Shown here one piece after another: positions 44,438 to 53,752 of a stretch of DNA of 64,000 bases; position 1 is the first letter of the stretch, and every line of letters starts with the position of its first letter. Origin of the DNA: Planctomycetaceae bacterium (GTDB lineage: Bacteria; Planctomycetota; Planctomycetia; Planctomycetales; Planctomycetaceae); assembly GCA_017795105.1 (NCBI GenBank), contig CP051247.1:3554001-3618000 (forward strand). The letters are read 5' to 3'. The position numbers and the translations under genes were made by a program. The notes under the pieces are model-generated. The model made no database searches. It was not told the origin of the DNA and saw only the letters and a program-made list of their open reading frames with translations.

Positions 44438-45469
44438 TTACCGCTGGTAAATTGGGACGTAGCCGTTGTCGAGCTGGAGGATGGTGGCGTTGATGGCGGT
44501 CGTGTAGACGTCGCCGATGTGGCCCTCTTTCCAGGCTCCCGAGGCGTTCTGCTTGGGGAGAATCTGGCGGGAGATGTCGTCGAAGTAGCGATCCCAGAGG
44601 TCGGTGTCGCGGTACATTACCTGGGCGTAATAGTAGTGCGTGTAATGCCAGTGGCCGAAGTAATTCGTGTTCCCGCTGGGACTTGGCCAGATGTTGTCCT
44701 TGCAGAATTCGAGCATCTTGGTGACGTGATCCGATTCCTCGTATTCGCCGGCGCTGTACATGGCGGCCACGGCGGCTGCGGTGATCGGCGGCCGTTCGCC
44801 CCCGCCCCGGATGCTGTACTGCACGCCCCCTTTGTCGGTGGTGCAGTCTTTGATGTACTGCTTGGCCCGGTCGATAATCTCCTTCGGCACCGGGATCCCC
44901 GCATTGCGGCAGGCCCGTAACCCCTGAACCTGAGTGATGCAGGTCGAGCCTTCATCGAAATCGCCGCCATCTTTGGCGGAAACGTATCCCCAGCCGCCGC
45001 GACTGGTTTGGGCGTAGCCGCTGAAGGCGACGGAATTCTTGAGCACTCGCAGCAGATTCTTTCGCCGCTCGGCTCCTTCTTCCTCTCCGAGGACCTGAGA
45101 GAGGAACAGCATCGAAAAGCCGTGCCCGTAGGTGTAGTGGTAGTCCTTTTCGTACCCAATCAGCCCGTTCGGTTGAGACATGTCGATGAGATAGTCGACG
45201 GCAGTACGAACGGTTTTTGCATACTTGCCACGAGTCGTGGTCGAACCTTCGCAAAGCAGAGCCATGCCGGAAAGGGCAGTCATTGCGACGCGATACTGTC
45301 CGCCGTTGGCTTCCCAGTAGCCCTGACGTTTCTGGTCGCGAACCAGGTAGTCGAGTGCCCGCGTGACGGCGAGTTTGACTTTAGGATCCTGGCGTTTGGC
45401 GAACGCAGAAGGACCACCGGCGGCGAGCAGTCCCATTGCCATCAGTGCGCGTCGTCGCGTGAGTTCCAT
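44438..45469 (-). CDS. Exported prenyltransferase/squalene-cyclase-repeat protein
   Basis: A 343-residue protein with a twin-arginine-type signal (MELTRRRALMAMGLLAAGG). The rest is an alpha/alpha-toroid: ALDYLVRDQKRQGYWEANGG, GLIGYEKDYHYTYGHGFSML, GGWGYVSAKDGGDFDEGSTC, GGVQYSIRGGGERPPITAAA and the C-terminal GHIGDVYTTAINATILQL. These repeats resemble squalene cyclase/prenyltransferase domains, but no DxDD cyclase motif is visible, so it is unlikely to be a cyclase. Planctomycetes encode many such exported proteins of unknown role. It is divergent from pyrE. Confidence 0.82.
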   Translation of the reverse strand: MELTRRRALMAMGLLAAGGPSAFAKRQDPKVKLAVTRALDYLVRDQKRQGYWEANGGQYRVAMTALSGMALLCEGSTTTRGKYAKTVRTAVDYLIDMSQPNGLIGYEKDYHYTYGHGFSMLFLSQVLGEEEGAERRKNLLRVLKNSVAFSGYAQTSRGGWGYVSAKDGGDFDEGSTCITQVQGLRACRNAGIPVPKEIIDRAKQYIKDCTTDKGGVQYSIRGGGERPPITAAAVAAMYSAGEYEESDHVTKMLEFCKDNIWPSPSGNTNYFGHWHYTHYYYAQVMYRDTDLWDRYFDDISRQILPKQNASGAWKEGHIGDVYTTAINATILQLDNGYVPIYQR

Positions 45470-45622
45470 GAATTTTCCCGCCAGCTTCAGGTCCGATTCG
45501 AGTTTTGGTATCGTGGCACCACCGGGACAGTATACCAGCCGGCAAACTGTCGATCGATGCGAAAATTCCGAGCCGCGACCGTTCTGTGCGAGAACATGCG
45601 TTTGGATCGGCGGCCTTCTCGC

Positions 45623-45637
45623 ACTGGCGGAGCCAGT
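45623..45637. repeat. ACTGGC-gga-GCCAGT hairpin upstream of pyrE
   Basis: A 6-bp stem closing a GGA loop, followed by GGCACACCCTGAA. It matches ACTGGT-gaa-GCCAGTGGCACAC at 20401. Located 39 bp before the pyrE start, it could sit in the pyrE 5' leader. Confidence 0.6.
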
Positions 45638-45676
45638 GGCACACCCTGAACACTCTCAGACCCAGAGTCCGAAACT

Positions 45677-46231
45677 ATGCCCAATGTCACCCGTCTCAAA
45701 GAACTGTTCCACGAACGAGCCCTGAAATTCGGCGATTTCACCCTCGCGTCGGGGCGAAAGGCGAAGTACTACCTCGACGGCAAACAGGTCACTCTGCACG
45801 CCGAGGGGCTGCGGCTCGTTTCGCTCGGATTCTGGGAACTGCTGGCAGAGTTCGATTTCGATGCCATCGGCGGAATGTCGATCGGAGCTGACCCGATTGT
45901 CGGCGGTATGTTGACTGTGGCTGCCGAGTCCAACCGGGATGTTGTCGGTTTCATGATTCGGAAGGAATCGAAGGGGCACGGAACGAATAAATTCGTCGAA
46001 GGACCGGTCAAGCCGGGGATGAAAGTCGTTATCGTGGAAGACGTTGTGACGACGGGGGGCAGCGCGCTGCTGGCCGTGGACCGGGTCCAGGATTTCGGCT
46101 GTGAAGTTGTTGCCGTCGCCGGGATCGTCGACCGCCTCGAAGGCGGAGCGGCTGCGTTTGCCGAACGGAACCTCCCGCATCGGACCCTGCTGACCATCCG
46201 CGACTTCGGCATCGAACCCCCGACGGAATAG
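45677..46231 (+). CDS. pyrE: Orotate phosphoribosyltransferase
   Basis: A 184-residue enzyme that attaches PRPP to orotate in UMP synthesis. The PRPP-binding motif is VVIVEDVVTTGGSALLAVDR near residue 117. Family stretches are FTLASGRKAKYYLDGKQVTL, GMSIGADPIVGGML and FMIRKESKGHGTNKFVEGPV. Length is slightly below the E. coli enzyme, as in other bacteria. It is alone on this strand; a GGA-loop hairpin lies just upstream. Confidence 0.96.
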   Translation: MPNVTRLKELFHERALKFGDFTLASGRKAKYYLDGKQVTLHAEGLRLVSLGFWELLAEFDFDAIGGMSIGADPIVGGMLTVAAESNRDVVGFMIRKESKGHGTNKFVEGPVKPGMKVVIVEDVVTTGGSALLAVDRVQDFGCEVVAVAGIVDRLEGGAAAFAERNLPHRTLLTIRDFGIEPPTE

Positions 46232-46432
46232 GGGTTCGGGGAATGTGGAGTGGGCGTGGTACGTGAGATCCCTAACGCCTGGCGCCTATTCCCCATCGCC
46301 TATTCACGCTTGCGTTTGGAAATAGAGCCGATTACCATGTGCGGCTCGTTTTCATGTGACCGATACTGGTTGCAGGCTTTGCTGAACGAGCAAGTTGGCC
46401 CCACTTTAACGATATCGAGTAAGGTTACTGTC

Positions 46433-46630
46433 ATGTCACTGGATAACAGCCTGAAAGCCGGCAGCAAGATGCGTCGCTCCCGTAACGTGCTCAAGCGCGG
46501 TGAGCGGATTGCATTCCTTCAGGGCGAAGACCGCTGGGTCGCGGGCCAGAGCCCGATCGGCCTGCCGAAGGTTCGCGTCGTCAAGACTGTGATCGGCAAG
46601 AAGAAGAAAAAGACCAAGAAGGAAGACTAG
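46433..46630 (+). CDS. Planctomycete-type small basic protein
   Basis: A 65-residue highly basic protein, MSLDNSLKAGSKMRRSRNVL followed by KRGERI, then a C-terminus GKKKKKTKKED. It fits the small basic protein family described for Planctomycetes and related PVC phyla (TIGR04137-like, from memory); function unknown, with a possible nucleic-acid or ribosome link. AAGG lies about eight bases before ATG 46433, and the ORF upstream of it looks like noise. A strong terminator follows. Confidence 0.88.
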   Translation: MSLDNSLKAGSKMRRSRNVLKRGERIAFLQGEDRWVAGQSPIGLPKVRVVKTVIGKKKKKTKKED

Positions 46631-46672
46631 ATCGCCGCGTGACGCGCGATCGCTGTCCTTCTGTGAGGGAAC

Positions 46673-46713
46673 AAAAACAGGCGATTCATTCCCGGAATGG
46701 ATCGCCTGTTTCT
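46673..46713. terminator. Bidirectional terminator between the small basic protein and TPR genes
   Basis: AACAGGCGAT and ATCGCCTGTT form a 10-bp stem extended by a near-palindromic CATTCC/GGAATG, with A- and T-rich flanks. It serves two converging genes. Confidence 0.85.
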
Positions 46714-46752
46714 TCATGCGCGGACAGCCCGCTCCAGTCGCAAGCCCCGCGG

Positions 46753-49700
46753 TTACAGGGCAGGGGGAGCTGGAATCTCATCGTCCTCCACTGGCGGGGC
46801 CGGAGGTGTCGCGGCTTCCTGCGACTTCTGGCGAGCTGAAGAACCAAAGAGGGACCCTGCCCCTCCCGTCAAACCGCCCGAGCCGCGTCGTCGCGTAGCC
46901 GATGGTTTGGTCGCGGGTTTCCCCGGCGAGGTCTTCGGTGTCTCCAGAGAATCCCGACTCTTTGTCGCCAGCACGTACGGCTTCTGTTTCGTGTATAGCT
47001 TAAGTCGTTCGTTGGCTTCGCGGAGATACTGGTTGTTGTAGGTTCCCCGCTCTTCGGCGAGTCGAATCGCCTGCTTCTGTAACTCAGCTGCGCTGTCGAA
47101 CTCTCCCCCAGCGGCGTGGGCCATCGCCAGAGCTTCCAGGGCGATCGGGTCCTTGTTCTCGGTTAGAGAACAGGCCTTCTTCGCATCGCGGAGAGCCTGC
47201 TTCGGATTGTAGATGGAGGGATCAGTCACGGCGGCGTGCAAACGGGCCCGGTCGGTGAAGCCGCTCGACATTGTCGGTTCAAGCTCAATCACTCGGGTGT
47301 AGTCCTCGATGGCCGCTCCGTACTGCTCCATCATCTCGAAGCAGAGACCCCGTCCGAGAAACACGTAAACATACTCGCCATCAACTTCCAGAGCCCGTTC
47401 GTAGTCGGGGAGAGCCTCGTCAAACTGCTCCAGATCGCGATAGGAGTTCGCGCGGAACAGTCGGGCGTTGAGATGATCGGGATTAAGTTCGAGGACACGG
47501 TCGAAATCCGCGATGCATTCTTCATCGCGATTGAGGAGCGACCGGCAGAATCCACGGCGGTAGATCGCCCAGAGGTAATCGGGGGTGATGTCGATGGCTC
47601 GAGAGTAAAAGTCGATCGCCTTCTGCAGTTGATCGACGCTCTCGTACAGTTCTCCCATTCCGACCCAGGCCAGGTCGTAGGTGTCATCCTGAGCGAGAGC
47701 CGTCCGATAGGCCGCCTCGGCTTCAGCCCGCCGGTTGAGCTGACGGTAACACTCGCCGCGTCCGTAAAGCAGGGAGACATTCAGAGGGGCATCGACCAGG
47801 GCCAGAGAGTATTCGGAGATGGCTTCGTCCAGCTTCTGGGCATAGCGGAGAGCGTCGGCCAGGTTGGCACGGGCGAGTGTATAATCGGGATTCAGCTCGA
47901 GAGCTTTGCGGAAATCCTTGGCCGCAAGCTCGTAGTTGCTGACGTTCAGGTAAAGCAAACCCCGCTGATTGTAGGCCACGGTGTAGTCGCTGGTCTGACG
48001 GATGGCCTCGTCGTAATCGTCGAGAGCGGCCTGTAGCTCACCGGCATTGCGGAAGGCATCGGCCCGGTTGACCAGAATCACCGCCGAGCCGGGGCTCAGT
48101 TCGAGAGCCGCGTTGTAGCATTCGATGGCATCGCCCGGCTGACCAAGTTGATCCAGGCAGATTCCACAGGAGTTGTGGGCATTGGCGTGCTGCTGGTCGA
48201 GCTGGATCGCTTCCTGATAGAACTCGACGGCTTGCTCCAGCTTCTGGGCATAGCGGGCGTTCTCGCCGCGATGATAGAAAATCTCGGCCAGCGGACTGCG
48301 GTCTTCTCCGGCGAACTGCTCGACAACTTCAGCGAGTCGTTTGTCGGCCTGTTCGTGTTCTCCACGGTTTCGATGCAAGGCGGCCACGTTCGTGGCGAAC
48401 GTCATGTCACCCGGTCGGAGTTCCAGAGCGTTTTCGTAGTCGGCGATCGCCTTTTCAGGCTGGTTCATCATCTCGTGAACGATGCCCCGGTTGTTCCAGG
48501 AGACCGGGTCGTTCGGGTCGATATTGATGGCATCGGTGTAAGCTTCCAGCGAGTCTTCCGAGCGGTCCTGCAGACGATACAGGTCTCCGAGAAACCGCAA
48601 TGCCAGGCTGTCTTCGGGATCAAGATCGATGGCCTTCATCAGATCGGCTTCCGCAGCGGTCGGGTCATCGAAGGAGAAATGCAGACGTCCCCGTTCGCGA
48701 AGAGGGGCCGCCTCTGTCGGATCAAGTTCGATGCTGCGCGTGTAATCGTTGAAGGCCTGTTCGGCGTCTCCGGCGTCTTCAGCGGTCAGTCCGCGAAGGA
48801 AGATGGCTTCGGCCACGACGGTGTTGTCATCGGCGTTGGTGGCAATGTAGTCGAAGTCTTCGTAAGCGAGTTGGTTTTCTTCGACGGTTCGATACAGGCG
48901 GCCGCGGGCAACCCGGGCTTCGTGGTCCTCGCTGTCACTTTCGAGCAGACGCGAGTAATCGTCGATGGCCTGGCCGTGCTCCCCGAGCTGGCTCAGGCAG
49001 TCGGCTCGGAAGTAGTAGGAGTTGAGCGATTCCGGGTTGCGGTCGATCGCGCGAGTGAAGCTCTCGATGGCCTCTTCCATCTCGTTCAGCGACATCAGCA
49101 CCTGGCCGCGGGTGTACCAGGCATCGTCCCGTTTGGTGCCGAGTTCAAAGGCCTTCTCGATGCTTGCGAAGGCGGCTTCGTTGTCGAGCTGCATCCACTC
49201 GCAATAGGCCCGTTCAATCAGGAGGTCCGGATTCTCCTCGACGTTAACGGGTACGGCTTTGAGGAACTCCAGAACCGATTCGTAGTCGTTCTCGGCACGG
49301 TCGCAGCGAATCAGCAGCAGGATGGTCTGCACATTCGTGGCGTCTTTGCGCATTGCCTTTTCGAGATCGGGCACGGCCTTCTCGTGGTCTCCCTGCTCAA
49401 GATGAATCAGGGCCCGGGTGATCAGGCCGGGGATGTGATCGGGGACATTGGTGAGAAGTTTGTCCGCGGCGTCCTCGGCTTCGGCGAGATTGCCTTCGGC
49501 CATCAGGACCAGGGCGCGATTCGCCTGCGTGTCGGGGTCGTTGCGACGCCGTCGCCCGCGGCCGGAAAGTGCCTGCATGGCGTTGTCGAGTTCAATCACG
49601 CCGTCTGTCGGAATCCAGCCTTCCGGGTTGACGGTGTAATAGCGGTCCTCGTCCTTGTCGGTGAACTCGATAACGTCGCCGCGGTAGAAGCGATACTCTT

Positions 49701-49863
49701 CGGAGTCGTCTTGGTTGTTGTAAACGCTGGCGGTGGTATCGAGGACGAGCAGTTGCGGCTGGTCTTCCTCGTCAAATTCCTGAGCCGGGCAACGGTCAGC
49801 GAGGCTCAACATCATCATCAGAACGCAGAGAAATGCGACGTTGACGCGACTGCATGACCACAT
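46753..49863 (-). CDS. Exported TPR-repeat protein, 1036 aa
   Basis: A signal peptide (RVNVAFLCVLMMMLSLADRC) is followed by an SH3-like region (YRFYRGDVIEFTDKDEDRYY), then more than twenty tetratricopeptide repeats from about residue 105 to 960, such as NPESLNSYYFRADCLSQLGE and NPDYTLARANLADALRYAQK. The last 70 residues are Pro/Arg/Ser-rich. TPR arrays bind other proteins; no enzyme motif is seen. ATG 49863 is chosen, since the longer ORF starts with TTG at 49881. It is the longest single repeat protein in the window and stands alone on its strand. Confidence 0.9.
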   Translation of the reverse strand: MWSCSRVNVAFLCVLMMMLSLADRCPAQEFDEEDQPQLLVLDTTASVYNNQDDSEEYRFYRGDVIEFTDKDEDRYYTVNPEGWIPTDGVIELDNAMQALSGRGRRRRNDPDTQANRALVLMAEGNLAEAEDAADKLLTNVPDHIPGLITRALIHLEQGDHEKAVPDLEKAMRKDATNVQTILLLIRCDRAENDYESVLEFLKAVPVNVEENPDLLIERAYCEWMQLDNEAAFASIEKAFELGTKRDDAWYTRGQVLMSLNEMEEAIESFTRAIDRNPESLNSYYFRADCLSQLGEHGQAIDDYSRLLESDSEDHEARVARGRLYRTVEENQLAYEDFDYIATNADDNTVVAEAIFLRGLTAEDAGDAEQAFNDYTRSIELDPTEAAPLRERGRLHFSFDDPTAAEADLMKAIDLDPEDSLALRFLGDLYRLQDRSEDSLEAYTDAINIDPNDPVSWNNRGIVHEMMNQPEKAIADYENALELRPGDMTFATNVAALHRNRGEHEQADKRLAEVVEQFAGEDRSPLAEIFYHRGENARYAQKLEQAVEFYQEAIQLDQQHANAHNSCGICLDQLGQPGDAIECYNAALELSPGSAVILVNRADAFRNAGELQAALDDYDEAIRQTSDYTVAYNQRGLLYLNVSNYELAAKDFRKALELNPDYTLARANLADALRYAQKLDEAISEYSLALVDAPLNVSLLYGRGECYRQLNRRAEAEAAYRTALAQDDTYDLAWVGMGELYESVDQLQKAIDFYSRAIDITPDYLWAIYRRGFCRSLLNRDEECIADFDRVLELNPDHLNARLFRANSYRDLEQFDEALPDYERALEVDGEYVYVFLGRGLCFEMMEQYGAAIEDYTRVIELEPTMSSGFTDRARLHAAVTDPSIYNPKQALRDAKKACSLTENKDPIALEALAMAHAAGGEFDSAAELQKQAIRLAEERGTYNNQYLREANERLKLYTKQKPYVLATKSRDSLETPKTSPGKPATKPSATRRRGSGGLTGGAGSLFGSSARQKSQEAATPPAPPVEDDEIPAPPAL

Positions 49864-50033
49864 AGGTCGAGCCCCTCCCAAGGCAGATCGGAATCCAGAG
49901 TCGATGCGCGGGCGAGCTCCCGCCGGGCGAAGTACCCGTGTTCATCATGCCGGAATTGGAAGGGCATTTCAAACGCGTTTGTCAGTAAAACGCGGAAAAG
50001 CAGATTGGGGCGGAACGGAGCGGAAAACTCGAC

Positions 50034-50600
50034 TCAGTTCCACTCGGCTTTCTCAGCCGGAATCGGCAGCATGCGGTGCTGGCGGTGAAACTCGCGAATC
50101 AACTCGTCCCAGATATCGTAGGGTTGATCGGAAAAGACGAACTCCGATTTGGCCTGAAGTGTGAACCAGTCGCCGCGATTGATCTCACTTTCGAGTTGAC
50201 CACTCCCCCAGCCGGCATAGCCGGAGAAGATCCGGAACGGCACATTGTTGCCGGTGCTCGTGGAGTTGATGACGACCTCTTCGAACGCTTCGGCACTGCC
50301 GCCAACATAGACGCCGGGCACGACTGCCAGATCGTCTTCGCCCCACGCGGCATCTCCGTGCAGCATGCTGAGTGCGGAGGGTTCGACGGGGCCGCCGACG
50401 TAGATGACGCTTTCGGAGGGAGGAACATCGAAATGACCAACCAGAGCGTGTGCGAGATTCACTGACGAGGGGCGGTTGATGATGACGCCCATGGCGCCTT
50501 CGTGATTGTGTTCCAGGAGCAGGACAGCGGAGCGAAAGAAATTCGGATCGTGCAGATGCTTGGTCGCCAGCAGAAACTGGCCTCGCAGTGTGTCTCGCAT
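50034..50600 (-). CDS. YqgE/AlgH family protein
   Basis: A 188-residue protein of the YqgE/AlgH family. The family start MRDTLRGQFLLATKHLHDPN and FRSAVLLLEHNHEGAMGVIINRP are clear, followed by VIYVGGPVEPSALSMLHGD and FRIFSGYAGWGSGQLESEI. AlgH influences alginate regulation in Pseudomonas; its biochemical role remains uncertain. ATG 50600 is chosen because the conserved sequence begins there, while the 35 upstream codons are not family-like. It is not next to ruvX (yqgF), its usual neighbour in proteobacteria. Confidence 0.92.
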   Translation of the reverse strand: MRDTLRGQFLLATKHLHDPNFFRSAVLLLEHNHEGAMGVIINRPSSVNLAHALVGHFDVPPSESVIYVGGPVEPSALSMLHGDAAWGEDDLAVVPGVYVGGSAEAFEEVVINSTSTGNNVPFRIFSGYAGWGSGQLESEINRGDWFTLQAKSEFVFSDQPYDIWDELIREFHRQHRMLPIPAEKAEWN

Positions 50601-50811
50601 ATTGAGGTTCCGTTCCTGTTGATCGGTTTCCGGGGTCTGGCGCTCACACGCGGACTGCCGAAGTTCGGCTGGAGTCGCACGACAATCGTCTGGAAAACGC
50701 GTCAAAAGAAGTATACGATACGACCGGTCCCGGGAGTAGGCCAGTTCATTTCAACGAGCCCGGTTCCAGACAATCGACGCTGATTTCTCTGCTTTGGAAA
50801 CCCCCCTGCTG

Positions 50812-51960
50812 ATGTATCAGAGACGTTCCGCACCTGTTCTCCATCTTCCCCGGACTTTCCTCGGGCGACCCTTCCTCTTGCACGGATGTGCCGGGTCACT
50901 CGTGTCGGTTCTGCTGTTCCTTACCGCCGGTTGTGGCGGCGGGTCCGATGACGCTCCGCCTGCTGCACCACAGGCGGAATCCCCCGCTGCTCAGCAGAAC
51001 GGGGGTAACACTGCGGAACCGGTACCGCAGGCCTCCGACACGACATCGACCTCAGACGACGGTGGACGGAAATACGTCGATGGAATCCCGTACGATGTCT
51101 TCTACGATCGCCCGCTGACGGTGGCTGCCGAAAACACGACGCCGACTCAGCCGATTCCTGCCGTCACCATGAATCCTTCGTCCCCCGACACTTCGCCGGG
51201 GGGGATGAATTCGTCTCCGCCGCCCACGACACCGCCGTCGGAAACTGCGAATGCCGGCGATGGGGTCGACTGGCAGGCTGTCATTACCGAAGAACGTCTG
51301 CTCGAAGAGGTGACCCGTCTGCGAAACACGCTGACGGCGAATCTGAATTCGGTCGGAAACTTCAACCGTGAGTTGCTCAACATCAAGATCGACGGGGCAA
51401 CGCTGGCGGCGCTGGCGGGGATCGCGACTGAGCACAGTGGCGAGTTTACCTGGAAGGACAAAGCTCACTTCGTGCGCGATTTGTCGTCGGACATCGCTAT
51501 TGCGGCTGAGAGCCGCGGGCGACCGGCATTCGAAGAAGCCGAGATGGCGTTCCTGAATATCGTCGAAATTCTCAATGGCGGTTCGCCGGCCGAGCTGCCC
51601 GATTCTGATCAGGAAACGGTTTTCAGCGATGTCGCCGATCGCAATCTGCTGATGCAGAAGATTCGCGCTCACAACGACTGGTTGCGGACGACGATCAGCA
51701 ACGAGCAAGAACTGCAGAAGGAGAAAGAGCAGGCAATCGCCCGGGCCGCTCTGTTGCGGGCACTCGGTCAGGTCGTCCACGAGGAAGATTATGTTTTCGC
51801 GGACGAAGAGGAGTATCAGAAGTACTGCCGCGAGCTGATCGATGGAGCCGGACAGATGCTTCAGGGAGCCGAAGGAGACGACTTCGATGAGTTCGAGGCT
51901 GGCTTCGAGCTGGTCAACAAGAGTTGCAACGACTGTCATCCGGTCTACCTCAATAACTGA
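50812..51960 (+). CDS. Lipoprotein with C-terminal CxxCH heme site
   Basis: A protein of about 382 residues. The lipobox is LLFLTAGCGGG near residue 42. A long Pro/Ser/Thr/Asp-rich linker follows up to about 145. The second half is helical, with charged segments (TRLRNTLTANLNSVGNFNRE, RALGQVVHEEDYVFADEEEY). It ends with NKSCNDCHPVYLNN, a single CxxCH at the extreme C-terminus. This pattern is like class II cytochromes c with C-terminal heme; no distal ligand can be assigned. Electron transfer is inferred only from the motif. ATG 50812 is chosen; the first codon of the longer ORF is TTG. Confidence 0.78.
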   Translation: MYQRRSAPVLHLPRTFLGRPFLLHGCAGSLVSVLLFLTAGCGGGSDDAPPAAPQAESPAAQQNGGNTAEPVPQASDTTSTSDDGGRKYVDGIPYDVFYDRPLTVAAENTTPTQPIPAVTMNPSSPDTSPGGMNSSPPPTTPPSETANAGDGVDWQAVITEERLLEEVTRLRNTLTANLNSVGNFNRELLNIKIDGATLAALAGIATEHSGEFTWKDKAHFVRDLSSDIAIAAESRGRPAFEEAEMAFLNIVEILNGGSPAELPDSDQETVFSDVADRNLLMQKIRAHNDWLRTTISNEQELQKEKEQAIARAALLRALGQVVHEEDYVFADEEEYQKYCRELIDGAGQMLQGAEGDDFDEFEAGFELVNKSCNDCHPVYLNN

Positions 51961-52092
51961 TCGCACGTCGCGAGCAGCATGAATGAGCGAAACCCTGGCC
52001 TGTTGCCGGGGTTTCTTGCGTATGGAGCCGGGCTTTCGGTTCCTTGAGTTCACTCTGAAATGTTGTTGATCCAGTTCGACTCGGGTAGAGCC

Positions 52093-52788
52093 ATGCCGTC
52101 GATTCCTCACGTTGTCGCATCATCTGTTCTGCTGCTTGCGGCTGTCTCGACTGGCCGTCTTCCTGCTGCCGAAGAGGGAGATCCTTCGTTGTTCGAGCAG
52201 CTCGACCGCAACGGAGATGGAGTTGTCGTCGCCGATGAACTCGATGAGTCGCAGCGGAAGTACTTCGAGCGTCTGTTGCGGGTTGGAGATCGCAACGAGG
52301 ACGATCGGATCGATCTTGCGGAGTTCCGCCTGGCGACGACTGATCAGCAGGCTGTCGAGCCGGATCGAGGATCGATGCGCGGCGGTCAGGGGCGAACCTT
52401 CGACAGCGAGCGACTGCTTAGAAACTTCGATCGCAACGGAGACGGCCTCGTGCAGTTCGACGAACTTCCTGAGATGGTTCGGGAGCGTATGCAGCCTTTG
52501 TTTCGGGCGGCTGGAAAACGGGAGTTGAGTCTCGAAGATCTCGAGCAGGTGCGACAGCGCTTCCAGATGGGCATGCAGCGTTCGATGCCACAGATGTCGT
52601 CCTCGGCTCCCGAGATGATGTCCGACTCGCCCGAGTCTCCAGCCGTGGAGCGAATCATGGGGACGCTGGATCGCAATCGCGATCAGGTACTGACCACGAT
52701 CGAAATGGAGCTGGCTCCGGCTCGTCTGCTTGCTCTGGACCGTAACCGTAACGGAGTGCTGGAACCCGAAGAATTGAGCGGAGAGTAA
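52093..52788 (+). CDS. Exported EF-hand protein
   Basis: A 231-residue protein with a short signal peptide (VVASSVLLLAAVSTGRLPAA). Five DxNxDx-type loops are visible: LDRNGDGVVVADEL, GDRNEDDRIDLAEF, FDRNGDGLVQFDEL, LDRNRDQVLTTIEM and LDRNRNGVLEPEEL. Those with intact Asp and Glu at positions 1, 3, 5 and 12 should bind calcium; two are degenerate at position 5. Such exported EF-hand proteins are common in planctomycetes. Starts at the ATG directly before the signal. Confidence 0.85.
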   Translation: MPSIPHVVASSVLLLAAVSTGRLPAAEEGDPSLFEQLDRNGDGVVVADELDESQRKYFERLLRVGDRNEDDRIDLAEFRLATTDQQAVEPDRGSMRGGQGRTFDSERLLRNFDRNGDGLVQFDELPEMVRERMQPLFRAAGKRELSLEDLEQVRQRFQMGMQRSMPQMSSSAPEMMSDSPESPAVERIMGTLDRNRDQVLTTIEMELAPARLLALDRNRNGVLEPEELSGE

Positions 52789-52839
52789 GACTGTCCGCTG
52801 TTCCTGAAGCGACGAGATCTGAGCTTCGACCGGTGACGC

Positions 52840-53163
52840 TTACCAGCCGAGGGACATGTTCGTTTCCACGGCTCGTTGAGCCTGCTGAAGATCGGCTCCG
52901 GTTTCCCGCATATAGAGTCGGATGGCGTGGACTTTGTCGCCCTGTGCGCGTGCGAGACAGTCTCGGGCGGTGTCGCAACGGGCTTCGCGTTCGGGGAAAC
53001 CGAGCAGAGCTTTGGAGATCACCCAAAGATCGCGAGGCCGCCGATTGATGCGGAGCACGTCTTCTTCCGGATAGTGCTCCTGGGCCTGCGCACGGGCCTG
53101 CTCTTCAGATTCGGCCCAGCCGATCATGATGTGAGCATTGGTTTCAATCTCGTACAGCGGCAT
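52840..53163 (-). CDS. Hypothetical protein with L7/L12-like tail
   Basis: A 107-residue soluble protein. The N-terminal 60 residues (MPLYEIETNAHIMIGWAESE, EEDVLRINRRPRDLWVISK) have no recognised domain. The tail GDKVHAIRLYMRETGADLQQ followed by AQRAVETNMSLGW resembles the helical end of ribosomal protein L7/L12, in which KVxxIKxxRExTGxxLxxAK is typical. ATG 53163 is chosen, as the ORF upstream overlaps the tRNA region and is not plausible. It may bind ribosomal partners, but this is inference. Confidence 0.7.
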   Translation of the reverse strand: MPLYEIETNAHIMIGWAESEEQARAQAQEHYPEEDVLRINRRPRDLWVISKALLGFPEREARCDTARDCLARAQGDKVHAIRLYMRETGADLQQAQRAVETNMSLGW

Positions 53164-53282
53164 GACTCTCTCTTCCCGCAAGGATTCGCGGATCCGGCAA
53201 CGCTTTCGACACTTCTGCAGAAGCATTTTAGACCGACGTTGCGATTTAACGCAATTACAGAACGATTTCGAAAAAATCTCCC

Positions 53283-53309
53283 TTGAAAGACTCGTCGAAG
53301 CGTTATAAA
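53283..53309 (+). promoter_or_regulatory. Candidate sigma-70 promoter of tRNA-Gln
   Basis: TTGAAA at 53283-53288 and TATAAA at 53304-53309, with a 15-bp spacer (shorter than the usual 17). The -10 box lies 16 bp before the tRNA 5' end. Confidence 0.45.
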
Positions 53310-53325
53310 TTTCCCCCAGACACAT

Positions 53326-53396
53326 TGCCCGATGGTGTAACGGTAGCACAAAAGATTCTGATTCTTTTAGTTGGGGTTCGAATCCCTGTCGGGTAA
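53326..53396 (+). tRNA. tRNA-Gln (CTG anticodon)
   Basis: A full cloverleaf. The acceptor is TGCCCGA/TCGGGTA, the D arm GTGT/GCAC, and the anticodon stem AAAGA/TCTTT around TTCTGAT, giving anticodon CTG. The T arm is TGGGG-TTCGAAT-CCCTG and the discriminator is A. CCA is not encoded. It is directly followed by a strong terminator. Confidence 0.95.
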
Positions 53397-53403
53397 CTAA
53401 ACG

Positions 53404-53436
53404 AAAAAAGCCGTCCGATTTTCGGACGGCTTTTTT
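53404..53436 (+). terminator. Rho-independent terminator of tRNA-Gln
   Basis: AAAAAAGCCGTCCGA and TCGGACGGCTTTTTT form a 9-bp GC stem with a TTT loop. It is symmetric enough to work in both directions. Confidence 0.93.
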
Positions 53437-53752
53437 CATGCGCGGTCTTCAGCGATCACAGTGTTCAGCGATGCGACACCTCGCGGCCACCTCTAGTCGA
53501 AGGCATGCGATCGACACACATGAGAGAATGTGTGCAAAAAGGGCGAGCCGCTTGGAGAAACTGGGGAAGCGGTGCGGGCCGTTCCGGCTGTGCCGGTGGC
53601 TCCGGTCACGGGAAAACGGGAAACGATTCCGAATTGTGAAGACGATATCAGAGAGTGCCCCCGGCCAACATCGCAGAGCAGCTGCTCTCTGTAGGCCGGC
53701 CATTGAGCCTCTCTGACGCTTGCCGCCGTCGTCGATTCGGAAGGAGTCCCCG
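53437..53752. other. Intergenic region after tRNA-Gln
   Basis: Only short out-of-frame ORFs are present. There is no repeat, RNA fold or clear promoter. The stretch may include the promoter of the next small gene. Confidence 0.35.
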
